Assembly: GCF_963675165.1 (NCBI RefSeq)
Contig: NC_087382.1
Location: 7,364,315 to 7,428,314, forward strand
Origin: Halichondria panicea
Taxonomy: Eukaryota; Porifera; Demospongiae; Suberitida; Halichondriidae
Length of the DNA: 64,000 bases
Direction: 5' to 3'
The notes under the pieces are model-generated. The model was given only the letters and a program-made list of their open reading frames with translations. It had not been told where the DNA came from and searched no databases. The stretch's first letter is position 1; every line of letters starts with the position of its first letter. Both the position numbers and the translations under genes were made by a program. Below are positions 12,801 to 27,800 of this stretch, piece by piece.

Positions 12801-15800
12801 TGGAATGAAATGAAAGACGATGACTGATCAACTGCAAGATCTTGTCTAAGCTTTATCTCTCTCAAATCAGAATTGCTGAACGCAATTTCAATGACTTCCT
12901 CAGTTGCAGTGACGTAGGAAGCATTTCCTCCAGTGAGATTGAACACTCCGTCACCGAGAACATTCCTGTGCAAAGAAATCAGATCGAAGTAGACTAAAGA
13001 GATGTCGACAGGCTCAGAGAAAGCAAGATTGATGACACCTCGATTCATGTCCATCAGAGTGAAAGTAGTCAGCTGTGGTTCTATGGAGTCTCTAGTGAAG
13101 CTACTGACTTGCAGGCCATTATTCTCTGAAATGGCTGCAACTGGATTGCTGCTTGTGTCAGTGACAAGCATATTTGTTAAAGTTAAGTAAGTGTTGTCCA
13201 CAGATGTTGCAAGGTTTTCCAATGCTTTAATAGCGACAACATCAGAATCTCCAAAGTTAATAGAGTCAACAATTTCAAATCGGATAGATGGTAATCGTTC
13301 AGTGGTATGAACAAGATCATTCTGGAGTGTGAAACGCACGGTTGCATTTGATCCGTTGTTTTGCAGTGTGATATATCTTGACTCAAATACAGTGTACTCC
13401 ACTGTCTCGCTGAAGTAGAGAGTGATGATTTCTAAGGTGAGATCAATGTTCCACGATAGCAGTTCAGGAGAAGAAGTGTCTTCTGTAAATATAATTGGTG
13501 TTGGTGAGTCATCTAGGCTGCGAGTGTCATTCACTGCAGTAATTGAATTGCCAAAAGTGTCTCGAGCAAATGTAGAGTACAGACGCAAGTGACAGTTAGT
13601 AGAATCAGTACACAGTCTGGTATCGGCCTTGATTAAGTTCAGATCATCATTAGTCATTTGAATAACTACTAAATTGTCATTGGTGGAGTTGACTGTACCA
13701 TCACTTAGCATAACAGAGGAATCGGAAGCTAATAGGAAATTTTGCAGCCTCAGAGATGTAACATCAATAGTGGATGCATCGATAATTTCCTCAAAGAGTA
13801 TCATCAATATTCCAGAATCCAAGTCAAAGCGGACAAACTGGGTTACAAACGTAGGCGATTGATCCTGAGTGTAGATGAGTGGGGGGATTGCTTCACTGGA
13901 GGTAATTGGGATCACTGGATTGTCCATTGTGTCATTTACGAGGAGCTGTGTATGCGAGAGATAGCAATTGGAGCCATTAGTGCAAAGAGTAGCTATCTTT
14001 GTGATATTATCCCGATCAGACTTTGACAAATCAATAATGAGAATGTCACTGGACACCAGAGGATTCTCAAGTGTTCCGCCAGATAGACTGTATACAACAG
14101 TAGCCTCTGGTGTGCGCAGATCTGAGAATGAAATTTCAGTGACGTCAAAGGTGCTAATGTTCACCGTCTCAGTAAATGATAGTGTGAGTGTGGCCAGTGT
14201 GAAGTCAATCTGGAATGAGACAAGTTCTGGTCGTATCATGTCAAAGCCAAATCTGTTCACTTGCTGAGCATTGTGTGATGGGATAGATACAACGGCATTA
14301 CCACTTCTGTCTTGGGCAAGTTTTTGAGTGATAGAAATGAAGGTATCACCAGGATACGTAGCCAGGTCGTCATATCTCTTGAGAGCATTCAGGTCGGACA
14401 AATTCAGATACACCTCCACTACAGAAAACTCTGTTCTGCTGTAGTCACTTAGTGAAGTAATAATGAATGACCTCGTTGGAGTAGTCATGAAATTCTGTAG
14501 TGTAATCTCCGTAATGTTGATGAGAGGATTCACTGTCTCCGAGAAATATAATACTAGAGTGCTGTTTTCCAGGAACAAATCAAAGCTCACAAGTTCTGGA
14601 TTGGTCACATCTGGGAATACAAAGTCAGCTGGTATTGCTTCATCATCATTAACCATGTAAACATTTGTTCCAGCCATGTCCCTAATGAAGAGTCTTGAAA
14701 GGGAAAGATAGGCATTATTAGTACTGGTTGCAAGCTGCGTGAGATCTTTGAGCGCATCCAAATCATATCTACTGAGATTTAGAACCATCAGAATGCCATC
14801 AGGGTAGACAGCTTCACTCATGATAGTTGGTGAATAGAATTCAGTCTCTAGAGAAGAGTTGAAATGATTTTGCAGTCTCAACAGTGGCGGTTCGAGTGTG
14901 AGATGGTTAACTGCTTCAGAAAAGAGCATGTGTATGAGTCCATCATCAATTGAGATGTTCCATGATATGAATCGAGGCCTAGTTGAATCAACAATGTATT
15001 GGAAGACAGGACTAATGAGTTCTAGGTTGCCATTTCCAGCTGTGTCAAATACTACGTCATCTGCAAAGAATACAAAGGTGTCATTTTCACCTGTAGCCAA
15101 TCCTGTATCAACCTTGATTTCATTGAGGTCATCGTCCGTGATATTGAGATACAGTACCTGATCATTCTGCAAAATGACACTGCCACCTGTCAGATAGTAC
15201 TCAGTGTTTGGCATCATGACAAAGTCGACAAATCTGACTCCAGTAATGTTCAATGATGATGCTAGAACAACTTCACTGAACGTTAGACTCACGAAACCTC
15301 TGTCAGCATCAAAGAGGAATGCAACCAGTATAGGAGGCTCGGTATCAGCAGTAACATTGAGTGCTCTCAGTCCAGATCCATCAGGTACTGATCGGATTAT
15401 ATTGGCTGAATAATCTTGGGTTGTTGAGTTTGTGAGAATGACATGAGTATTGTTGATTTCAGTGGCCAGACCAACAATGCGCTTAATGTTATTGGCATCG
15501 GCAACACTCGGCAGTAAAGTGTAGATAGGATGATAGAGGCGATCGATGTCTGTTGGAGTGATTGTACCCATGTCTCTCATGGTGTAAAAGAGGTTTCCTC
15601 CAGTGGATGGGTCGCTAGAAATTGTGATCTGAGTGAAATTGAAAACCTCGAAATCAATCACTTCATCAAATGTAAAGTAGAACATTTCAGGTGTTCTATC
15701 GAATGTGAACTCCTTTAGCATTGGTCTTGTGATATCAGGAATGAGAGCACTTGTTTGCAATGCTTCACTGATGTCTATTTCTGTAACAGAGTTGTTTTTC

Positions 15801-18800
15801 AAGTCAGTTACGAGTGAAGATGTGATAGAAATGTAAGTGGATTGAGTATCGATTGCTAAAGTTCTACTGATCTTAATTGAGTTAAGATCGTCAGCTGAGA
15901 GCAGTATGGATACAACACTTGAGTCGTTTCCAACAGGAGTACTGGATCGCAGTGTGTAGTATTGTGTGAACTGATTCAATGACCTTCGATTTTGTATTGA
16001 GATCTGAGTGACATCAACAAAGCTGATTTTCACAGTTTCACTGAAGTTCAGATAGAGCCATCCGCTATCGATATCCAGAATGAATGATTCTAAGACAGGA
16101 GAGGTGCCATCTGCTGTGAAGTTAGTGACCCCAATTGCCATTCCTGAAGGTGTACCGTCAAAATTGATCTCAACAATGTCCTGAACCGATTCAAATGGTA
16201 TTTCAAGGTAGGTATTCGTTTCGGATGTGGCCAGATCTATGTTTGCCTTGATAAGATTCATATCTGACTCTGTAAACGTTATGGAGATGACTTTTCCATC
16301 ATCAGACTGTGCTATCTCTCCTCCAGTTAGAGTGAATAAGATAGCAGACGGATCACTTGTGTTTATAGAAGATGACAGGGTGAATTGAGTTATATCGATA
16401 GAACTTGCATTCACTGCTTCATTAAAGGTGAGTATAAGAACGGCAGCATTCATATCAAGGTCAAATCCATCAAATAATGGTGCATCAGTGTCTTCAGTGA
16501 ACTCATTCACCTGGAGAGCTTTTCCATTTGTGACTGCCAGAACGTCAACTCCGAATGGATCATCAACAGCAGAAGCAAGCATGCTGAGATATGTAGTGTT
16601 TCTACTGGAAGCTGTAACTCCAATACTCTTCAGTCTGAACAAATCAACTGGTCCGATAGTAACATTGATGAAATAGCCTGTGACTTCAGATGCTAAACTA
16701 GAGCTAGTGAGAGTATAGGAGACACTGGGGGTTGATAATTCGGCATGTTGGATAGTAACTGCCTCAACTCTGAATGTACTTGCATCTACTACATCGCTGA
16801 AGGTGAGCATTAGCTCACCAACATTCACATCAAGATTGTAAGACATCAGCATAGCTGGAACAGTGTCAGCTTCAAGCAACCCTGTGCCAATAATTACTTC
16901 TTCACTGAACAATACAAATCCTGTATCCATTGCTAAGCCAGGAGATGCACGAATATTGGTTGATCTTGCTGATTGACCAAAAACTGCATTCGTCTTGATA
17001 GCTACAATGTCTGGTTGTGTGAACTCAATCTGTATGATAACGGAGCCTTCACTAGAAGTAGCAGGGAATGGTGTTACTATGCCACCAGTGAGAGGAATGT
17101 ATGATTCAGCAATAGATTCATTACCAATAAGGGTAAGACTTGTTGCATCAATGGAGGAGATCAGTACAGACTCGGAGAATGTCAATGTCAGTATATCAGC
17201 GTCCAGACTCAGAGAGAACGAGGAAAGTGTTGGAGGGGAGTTGTCAACCAAGTATTCAGCAGCTTGTAAGGCATTATCAGATGGAATAGGAACAATGCTG
17301 TTGCGATCAAGAGACACATCCTGGAAAGCAAAACTGTCCACACTAATGAACGTGTTGGTCACATTCTTGGCGAAATCAAGTGCTTGGATGGAATTAAAGT
17401 CAGCACTGCTTAGTGAAAAGCTCACGATATGAGTGAAGGTATTTCCAGTGGATCCTCCTGTGAGTGTGTACAATGTTGTTGAGTTTACACTGCCTTGCAA
17501 GTGAATACCAGTTGGATTGATCTCATTCTCATCAACAGGTTCATCGAAAGTGAAGATTATAGTACCGTTATCAGCAACGAATGTAAAGTTCAAGAGAACA
17601 GGTGACAAGGTGTCTCTGATAAATTCCATGGCTATTAGTCCAGGTGCCTGACCCAACTCCTGAGGAATCACATTGTTAGGTGTACTTGCTTTATCAGTGA
17701 TTAAGTCAGTTGTGAAAGTAATGTAACACGATCCTTGTGTCGCACACAGATTCAACCGCTGTTGAATAGCAATAAGGTCTTCGGTAGTGAAAATTATCTG
17801 GATCTGTGTGCCATCCATACTCGGTGTGTAACCACCTGTTAGGGTAAAATTGGAGAGCGGATCTTCGTACAGAGAAACAAACGTAAGCTGAGTAGCATCG
17901 AAACTAGCTGCAACAACTGTCTCCGAAAAGGTAACATTTATGTAGCCTCTACTTAGATCAATGGCAGTAAACTCAACAATGGATGGTGGTGAAGAGTCTT
18001 GTATGGTTACACCAGGTAATTCTTGAGTTAATTCAATTGGAATACCAATGCTGGGATTCTGACTTGCATCAAGGACAGATGCATCATTAATTGTCAAATA
18101 ACATGCAGTTGGATTGCGACAGACTTCCAGCCTTGATATTTCATTGAAGTCAAAGTCTGACAGACTGATATCAACCACAGGTCCATGAGGTGTTATTGAG
18201 CTACTGGATGTGAGCGAATGTTGTAGTGCTGTGTTGTTGTTTGGTTCTGCATACAATGTCAGACCGTCAACCATTAGCGAGCTCACATTGACAGTTTCAG
18301 AGAAGTATAGGGTCAGAATTCTTGAATTCAAATCGAGTATAAACTGTACTAACTCAGGAGACCTGGTGTCATTGCCAAATGTAGATACTCTCAAAGCATC
18401 TGATGGTGGGACTGTAATAAGAGGAACACCATTAGTGTCAGCAATAGCATATGCTGCAATGGCTAGGTAACTGTCTTCCATAGTAGTGTACAAATCAGTG
18501 AATTGCTTCACTCTGTCCAAGTCTGCATTAGTGACTTCAATTTCAATTATGGTTCCAGGTGGAGACGTCGTACTACCAGCATTTAAGTTCACACTTGATG
18601 TTGGTTGGCGGTTTCTGTTCTGAAGAGTGATGCCAGTATAGTCTAGAGAAGCTGGATCAACTGATTCCGAGAAGTACAGAGTCAAAATTCTTGTTGTGAG
18701 CATGACATCAAATGATAGCAGTTCAGGCCTTGTTCGATCTTCCACATAGTTTGATACCCTACGAGCATTGGTGCCAGGAATTTCACCAGATGGATTGGAG

Positions 18801-21800
18801 GCAAAATCAAATACAGCACCGCTCTGTATTGAGAGGAAGGTGTCATTACTCGATGTTGCTAGGTTGAAGTCAGCCTTGATAATATCTTGATTGGATTGAG
18901 TGAGAAGAATATCAGTAACACTCTGATTCACACCGTACGATACACTGGCATTTCTCGATAGCATAATATAACTACTGCCAAGGATTGTGTCGTCTTGTAT
19001 AGTGATGTAGTTAACAATCAGTGTCTCAAGGAGGACATTTTCGGTCCAGGTAAGAGACAGAATTCCAGTGTTTAGATCAAAATATAGTTCACTAATCTGT
19101 GGAGCCGTGAGGTCTACATCATAGTTGCGGACAATGGTGCCATTTACAATGGAAATTTCAACTATGGGCTGTCCAAAGTTGTCAAACACAGCACCACTTG
19201 AGATCGATAAGAAAGTAGATTGCTGAGATCTTAGGAATCCATTCACATTGATGATTGCTTCAAAGTCATCATCAAGCACTGCTATTTGAATGGTGTCATC
19301 TGCAATCTTTGTGACATTGCCTCCCGTTAGAGTTCGAACTGCATCTGAGGAAGACGCATCACGGACACCTTGGAAAGTGATACCAGTTACATCCAAAGAG
19401 GAAATGTTGATGCTCTCTGTGAACTGGATCCTCAGTAGAAGTGGTCTGCGAACATCATTAGTTAATGCAAGATCAAATCCCATCAATTCCGGACTGGTAT
19501 CATCAGTTTCAAAGAAAGTTACTATCGTTGCGTTCTCAGGTGCAATTTCTTCCACTTCGTTGAGGTTGGTATCCATGATCAAGTCACTACTAAAGGAGAT
19601 GTATGTCATCTGTAAATCTACTGCCAAGTCTGTGATGAGATTAATGGCATTCAAGTCTGTTCGAGATATATCAATCACAACTACAGCGCCATCAGGGGAG
19701 TCAGACAGGCTTCCTTCAGTTAGAGTGTAACGACTTGTACCAGGCTGTCCATTGAGGAGGGTTATAGCAGACGTGTTCAGAGTAAAGAGCAATACAGATT
19801 CGGAGAAAGAGAGTGTGAGCTCTCCGGTATTAATGTCAAGATTGAAAGAATCTAGAGATGGAGCTTGAGTATCTTGAACAACTGGTCTAGCTTGTCTGGC
19901 AGCTATAGGAGGTAGTGCTAGCACAGGATTACCACTAGTGTCAACAATAGTAGACATATCTACAGTGATGAATGAGTTACGAGAGCGGGTAAAGATATTT
20001 GGAAGCACTTTCAATGTGTCAATATCCAGTCTTGCCATTAAGAAAGTAATTTCAGTTCCATCTTCAGAAAGAAGTGTTCCATTTGTCAAATTGTATATTG
20101 TGGTAAAGTTGATGGGATGGTCAAAAACTGAAATACCACTAACATCCAGTGAAGTAGCACTTACAGTCTCGGTGAATGTGAGAGTTATGAGAGCAGTGTT
20201 CAAGTCGACATTAAATCCAGTCAGAGCTGGTGGTGTTGTATCGTTGGTGAAACCAGAGGCTGGGAATGCATTTATCTGACTGATTGCTTGTATCTCATTT
20301 CTGCTAGAATCTGATACTGCTCCTTGTTCAAAGTAAAGCCAAGTGTTGGAGAGCTCGGTAGCAAGGCTAAGCCTAGCTTTGATAGCATTTTGATCAGCAT
20401 TGGTTAGCTGTAGTTTCACAACGACATCATGATCAGCAACTCCAATACTCTCTCCGAGTTCGGTGTCATTGATGGAAGCTGCTCCACCTGTGAGAGTGTA
20501 TTCTGAAAACTCAGGGAGAAATGGATTCGTGACTCCATTGACTAGCGTGAAGAGAGATGAATTGAGAGAAGTGACGTTCACAGACTCAGAGAAAGTGAGA
20601 ACGATCAGTCCTTCATTGAGATCAAAAGTGAAACTTCTCAATACGGGCTCAAGCATATCTTGTGGTCCCATTTGTACCATGAGTGGTGGACTTTGGAAGC
20701 AAGGGTTTCCTGCCATATCATCAATTGCACCTTCAGTGATTATGAGGAAGCTATCATTTAAATTCTTCAGTAGTTCAGTTCTCTCTTGGATGGAGCTGAA
20801 GTCTTCAAATGTGAGGAACAACTCAAAATTAACAGCTGTTATGTTGGGGAAGGTCTGACCTTCGCTCAGTGTGAACAACTGAGTTGCAGTAGTCAGACTA
20901 TTTGAATTGAGCACAGTGATTCCACTTGGAACTAGAGATGTAACATTGACTGCTTCAGAGAAAAGCAGAGAAATAGACCCAGTTTCAGCATCGTATGACC
21001 ATGCTACCAAGGTTGGCCTGGTTGTGTCTGGAGTATAATCGCAAGCTTGAATGAGTGAAAAAGTAGCAGGTAAGTTGCCAGTATCACGAATGACAAGGGC
21101 AGAGACACTGATATAGGTGTCAGAAAAGTTTGTAGCTAGCATATTCCTCATCTTTATTTCATTCAAATCGGATTCCACAATAGTGAAGTTGACATGGAAG
21201 CCATTACGACTTGGTGACATACTGCCATGAGTGAAGGTATACATATTCTCTGGCTGAGATGCAGCCAAGTCATCAGTTTCAAGTAGAGTTAGGGCATTAG
21301 ACATGAATGATGAAGGATCGATAACATCATTAAATGTTAGTCTAATAAATCCAAGATCCATATCCAAGGAGAAGCAAATCAGCGATGGCTGGATCACGTC
21401 CTCTTCGTATACACCTACTCGAATGGCAATTGGTGAGCCTGTGTCATTTGTGGTTCCGATAACAGGGTTTCCAGAAGTGTCGGTCACTGCACCGTCAGAT
21501 ATTTCCAGATATGATGTCAATATATCATCAGCAATACCGGGTGTTCTCTTGAGCTCAGTGAGATCAAATTCTGAGATGCGAACAATCAAGGTACTGCCAC
21601 TATCCACTGCAAGTGATTGGTTACCTCCAGTGAGAGTTGTATTGATACCATCGATAGACTGGGAGCGGATGATGAAGAGACTAGGAATATACGAGTTGAC
21701 AGAGATTGGCTCTGAGAATCTCACTGTGAAGGAGTTAGACTGCAATGAGAGAAGAGTGAATTCTGTAACTCTTGGTAGAATGTTATCAGCGACATAGCTG

Positions 21801-24800
21801 CTAGCCACTCTTGCATTCATGCTGTCTATAGCAGGAAAAATGGGATTGAAGTAAACATCGGTGATCAAATCAGATGTGAAGACAAGCCATGAAGTATTCT
21901 GGCTAGTTGCTACCTGGAGATTCTCTTGCAGTTGAACAATATCGCGAGTACTGATGTTGTAATCAATCTGGGTGGAAAGTGTTGTTGTGATGAGGGTTGC
22001 TGTTTGGCTGAAGTCGAAGTTGACGAAAGTGGTTCTGTTGAAAGCATCTTGCAATGTAATGGTGTTGGGATCAAACCTGTTCGGGTCAACCACTTCATCA
22101 AAGGTGAAGGAGATGATGGTGGAGTTCATATCGAGACTGAACGAGGACAAATTGGGTGGAGTTTCATCAACTATTCTTTGGTTCACAAATTCAGCTTCAC
22201 GGAATAAAGGAGAGTCGACGATCGGAATAACATCGTTTCCAAATATATCTTGAACAAACGACATATCAAATCTGATCCAGCAAGACTGATCCTGCTCACA
22301 GAGATTGTCCCTTTGTAGCTTGATGGCATTCAAATCATCAGTATCAATCTGGATTCTCACTGTTGGACCATCTATTGATAGCACAATAGCATTTGCATTG
22401 ATAGGAAGAGTGTAGTCTCTTCTGGAAGTCTCATACCAGTCGGTCAAATTGAGAGATGTTGTAGTGACTGAGCTAGCTCTAACGCTCTCAGAGAATAGTA
22501 TAGTGATTATTCCTTGGTTCAAGTCCATCTCTTCAAACTGCACCAATTCTGGTCGGACTTCATCAGGGGAGAAAACTGACACTTGTGCAGGTAGTGGAAT
22601 GGTTATATTTAACCTGTTTCCAACAGTATCAATTGCAAGCTGATCAGTGATATTTATATAACAGTCTGCACCCATTACATCACTGCAAATAGGTAACACA
22701 TTGAGGATGTTGACATCGGACTGTAACAGCTGAATTTCAACATTCTTGGTATTCGATAGTGGCTGCTCAACTGCATCTACACCAAATGTCACACTGGTAT
22801 TGTCTGTGTGCAGCAGTATAAATTCAGAAACATTGAAGGTTGATATCTCAATTGGCTCGTCGAAGTATAGCGTTAGAATGTTGGAGCTGAGGTTTAGATC
22901 AAACCTGAGGAACTCAACAGGTGTTGTATCGGGAGTGTAGACACACACAGGCAGATCATTTACTTCCACATTCATGTTTGGATTTGGTTGTGCTGCATCA
23001 GTGATAGTCTGTCCTGTAGCAGAAAGGAATGTGGTGACATTACTAATAGCAAGGTTCTGAAGTTCTTTGATTCTGTCTGAGTCCACTACAGAGAGGGTTA
23101 TCACCACTCTTGTGAAGCCTATTAGTTCTATAGCTCCAACGTTTGTCAATGTCACAGCAGTGCTATCATTGTTATGAACAGTTATCTGGGAGATATCCAA
23201 GGAGTCAAGATCGACAGTCTCACTAAAGGACAATACAAGAGTATTAGAGTCCATATCAAGATCGAAACAATAGAGAAGTGGTTGGTTGCGATCAGGACCT
23301 GGTGGGTGAGATATTAATCCACCCAGAGTTGGATTGTTGTATACATCAGCAAATGCTCCAAAAGGATAACTCAGCTCAGATTCATTGTTGGTGCCCAGGT
23401 ATGGATCAAATTTGATGGCATTGAGATCATCTGCTTGCAATGGGATCGCAAACATTGACTTAGATAGACCAATCGGGGATGTCGTTCTGCTTAGCTTGTG
23501 TACAGTTGGACTGAAAGGAAGGTTGTCCCTAGAAGAACTGATGTTCAGTGAGAGAATGTCAAATGTGGCAGGATTGACTGCTTCTGAGAAGAATAAGTCG
23601 AGTATTCCAGTGTTCAGATCCAGCAAGAAGTCAACAAGTAGAGGAGCAGTTGTGTCGGCAATGTACAAACCAGAAACAGCAGCAGGTGTATTTTCAATTT
23701 CATTTCCAACTATATCTCTTACTCCACCGTAAGTGATATTAATGTAGGTGTTGTTTATTGAGGTGGCAAGTTGGAAATCAACGTCAATTCTCTCCTTGTC
23801 TGCTTCACTCAGGTAGATAACCTGGATATGATTATTGTAGAATCCAGTTTCGCTGTTGTTAAGTGTTAGTGATGCAGAGACATCAACGTCGAGGGAAGAG
23901 TTTTGTATGCTAATTGAGGTGATCGATAGTGTTGCTACATCAACAACTTCGTTGAATGTGAGCTCCAGTATGTTAGCGTTCAGGTCTAGGAGGAAAGATC
24001 TAAGAATAGGACCTGTAGCATCTGCCATGAATGATCGCACTGGCAAGGCTGATGTGTTTGAAATTGCAGACATGGTATTACCTGCTGCATCTCTAAGGAA
24101 TTCAGGTGATGCAAAGAAGTATGTGTTTGCACTATTGGTTGCAAGGTTGGTGTTATTCTGGAGGGCAAAAAGATCCTCATCGGATAGTTGTACAGTCAAT
24201 ACATTCAGAGAACTAGAAAAATTTCCACCAGTAATTGTGACATACGATCCGCTGTCATCAGCCGTATTTCTGATCTGACCTTCACCACCAGTGAATGATA
24301 GATAATCAACATACTCTGTGAAATTGAAAGTGAGAATACCCATATTCATGTCAAGATCAAATCCAAGTAGGACGGGTTGGACTTCATCTTGTATGAATGG
24401 GAATACTGGACGAGCATTGAATGGAGATATTTGCATCGCTTCATTGCTAGCCATGTCATTGAATGACGAGGAATTGAGTGCAAGAAAAGTGTTTGCAGAC
24501 GCAGAGCCAAGATCTGTGTACGATTTCAGGCTGTCGAGGTCAAATGCTGAGAGAATAATGGAAAATTCAGGATTATTGATTCCAATTGGCATTCCACCAG
24601 TCAGAGTGAATGAAGCAGATGCAGTAGATATATTTCTGCTGTTCTGCAATGTGATGCCTTGTGCATTGTAGCTCGACAAGCGAATTGTTTCTGAGAATGA
24701 TAATGTGATTGTTCCTGTGTTCAGGTCAAGTCTAAAGCTTCTCAGTTCAGGCCCAGTGACATCGCGCAAGAAGTCTCGAGCCGGAAGAGCATTATTAACT

Positions 24801-27800
24801 GGAATTGGAGTTAATGAATTTGAAGCTGCATCTTCACCAAAAGCAGAGGTGGCTGAGAGATAAGTGGAAGATGGTAGAGTTGCAAGGCCTACGTCTCTCT
24901 TGATATTGTTCAAATCGTTTTCGCTGATCTCCAATATGAGGGTGCTAGTGTCTTGGGGTGATCTGGTTATTATCCCTCCCGTTAGAGTGTAGAAGCTAGA
25001 AGGATTGTTGATACTATTCTGGAGTGTAAGTCCGGACACATTTGTTGCATTAAGGTTTATCGAATCTGAGAAGACTAGCAAAAGCATGCCAGTGTTCATA
25101 TTCAGCTCAAATGCTGTGAGGCTTGGAAGTGTCACATCTTCAATCACCATAGTTGCCTGGATACCTTGTCCATCTGTGACAGCAGTAACATCTTCTCCAC
25201 GATAGTCATCAACTGCAAAGGCTGCTAATGTTATATATGTGTCATTGATATTTGTGCCTACACCAGACAGAGTCTTCAGATCGATCAGCTCAAGAGGGTT
25301 CATCACAATGACAATGGTGTATGAGTCGTATGTTTCAATGCTTACAGCACTGGATAACGTGTAGAAGATTGAGCCTAGAGCAGCATCTTGGAAGGTCACA
25401 GCTGTGATATCAAAGGTATTCACATTAACCACATCAGAGAAGGTAAGATTGAGTCCACCGTCGTTCAAGTCAATTGTAAAACCTAAGAATGTTATTGCAC
25501 TAGTATCGGCAATCACTTCTGTTAAAACAGCTGTGAAGTCTGTGCGGTTGAATTCTATTCCGGCAACATCTGACACAAAGAAAGGTGAAATAGTAACGAC
25601 GTTGTACGAGTTAATCTTCAGGATAGCAAGATCAGGCAGACTAAGGTTAAGTTGAACACAAACTGAGCATTCAGGATTCAACACTATGCCTCCAGTAAGT
25701 GTATGAGTCAATCCTGCGTTGGTACTGAATGTAAGCTGTGATACACTGACAGAGCGTTTGTCCACTGGCTCAGTAAAGCACACTGTAAAAACTCCAAGAT
25801 TTTGATCTAGTTGGGTGTTGACAACCTCAGGAGGTGTCATATCGAGGAATATCATAACTGGCTCAATGTTGAGAGTAGGAGTACTCAAGAGTCCACTGGA
25901 CCCAACGTGAGTTCCTGAAGCCAATGCTAGTGTAATGTTTGGTCCTAGGCATTTTAAGCAGTTGCATAGCTCTTGCGGCTCAGTTAGATCGTGGACAACA
26001 ATAGATAAATCTGTTATTCTCGATACTTCAGAAGAATCGACAGTGTAGTTGCAGTACTGACCACCTGATGAGAAGGAAATTGTTCTATCATTTACCACAG
26101 TAGAAATAGCGGTGTTGAACTGCAGACTAAGAAGCTTCGTGTCTAGATTAAGCGTGAAATTTTCTAGCTGAGGTGGCGAGCTTTCTTCAGTGAAATCATT
26201 GACCCTAAGACTGACTGGTACATCCAACTCATTACCGCTAACATCATCTATGAGCGATGGGAAGAACTGTGCATAGCAAAGCCTTCTTGCAGTACAAATG
26301 CCTTCAGAGAGCAAAGCAATGTAGTCAACAGTTGATATATTGAGCACTGCTATGTAAGCTTGCTCTCCTTGGAATGCTCGACCAGCAGTCAGTGTATATA
26401 TTTCTGAAGGAAGATCAATGTGGTTTCGTAGAGTAATAGCTTGTGGGTTGAGTGATGTAGCGTTGACAATGTCATCAAAAGTAAATGAGATTGTCCTGAG
26501 CTCTAGATTGATATCAAAGCTGATCAGACGAGGTCCGGTGAAATCATCCATGACTGGCAAGACTGGAAGTGCCATTGATACATTGATAGCAGCTGCATTC
26601 AAGCCTAAGATGTCGACAACAATTTCTTCCGTTGCTGTCAAGAAGCAGTCAGAGTTATTGATATTTGTGTTGACTGAACAAAAACCTGGTTGCTGTTTGA
26701 TGAAAGCGACATCATCACTGGATAGGATCACTGTAACAAAAGCAGTACTGCTATCCAATGCATAGCTGTTAGATGACAGAGTGTATGCAATAGATGTGTT
26801 GTCAGTACTGTTTTGCAGCACAATGGCAGTGGGGTCAAAAGTAGATGTGTTTACGGTTTCGCTAAATTCTAGAGTGAGTGTATTTGAGCTCAAATCTAAC
26901 TCTACATTCTGAATTACTGGTCTGTCAGCATCAACCTTGTACCCACAAGCTGGAAAGGCCATGAATGACCGTATTGGCTGTAGAGCATTACCACTAGTGT
27001 CTTCTATTAGTTGGGCTGTTGCAGAAAGATAGGTGTCGTTCACCGAAGTGAGCAAATCAGTTGTGCTTTTGATCACATTTAAGTCTGCAGTTGTAAGTCT
27101 CAGAATGATGGAATCTTCAAAAAGCTGAGTAGTTGAGCCTCCAGTTAGGGTGAAGAATTCTGTAGGTTCAACCTGCATATTCTGGAATGTAAGTTGACCA
27201 GGCTCAAATGTGGATTCCCTCACAGCTTCATTGAAAGTGAGTGTGAGTACTCCTGTACTCAAACACAGCGTGTAGCAGGAAAGTTCTGGCCTGGTAAAAT
27301 CGGGTGTGAACTGGTTGACTTGTCTTGCATTATTTGCAGGTACAATTGTCGATGGAGTACCAGTAGGACCTCTTATATAGCCACTCCGAGCAGAGATCCA
27401 AGTTGTATCCCTACTAATAGCTACTTCACTGTCAAACTTGACTTGGTTGAGGTCGAATTGACTGAGTTGCAGTTCCACAACATTATCTCCTTGATTGGGT
27501 CTACTTGTGGTGTTTCCTGATGTAAGTGTGACACCTGGGATACTACTATCTCCCAATCTCTGAATTGTGATTCGATCAAATACAACAGAGGAACTGTCAG
27601 CTTGCTGGTCAAAAGTTAGAATCAACGTTCCTACGTTCAAATCAAGGTCAAATCGAATGAGACTCGGAGACAACAAATTCAATATCAGAGGACCCTGAGC
27701 CATTAATGCATCAGAATCAGGAATACCAACTCCAACATTGCCTTCGATATCACTGAATGCTCCACCACCAATTGTCAAAAAAGTGGTATTTTCTGACTCA

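Larger units (their letters stand above)
12701..21400 (-). repeat. Super-block 6 of the 23-unit higher-order repeat (units 116-138)
   Basis: It is the longest copy, 8,700 bp: half A 21400-16868 and half B 16867-12701. Units 116 and 128 open the halves with F-N-D-V-I and F-S-D-V-V. The hairpin is in unit 121 (about 19410-19490, with N-D-V-R-R-P). Cysteine doublets are in units 124-125 and 135-136. The linker reads T-N-G-K-A at 16517-16531. Unit 116 has a strand-A/linker cysteine pair. Unit 117 has a single cysteine (codon 20699-20701), one of very few without a partner in its own unit. Confidence 0.85.
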
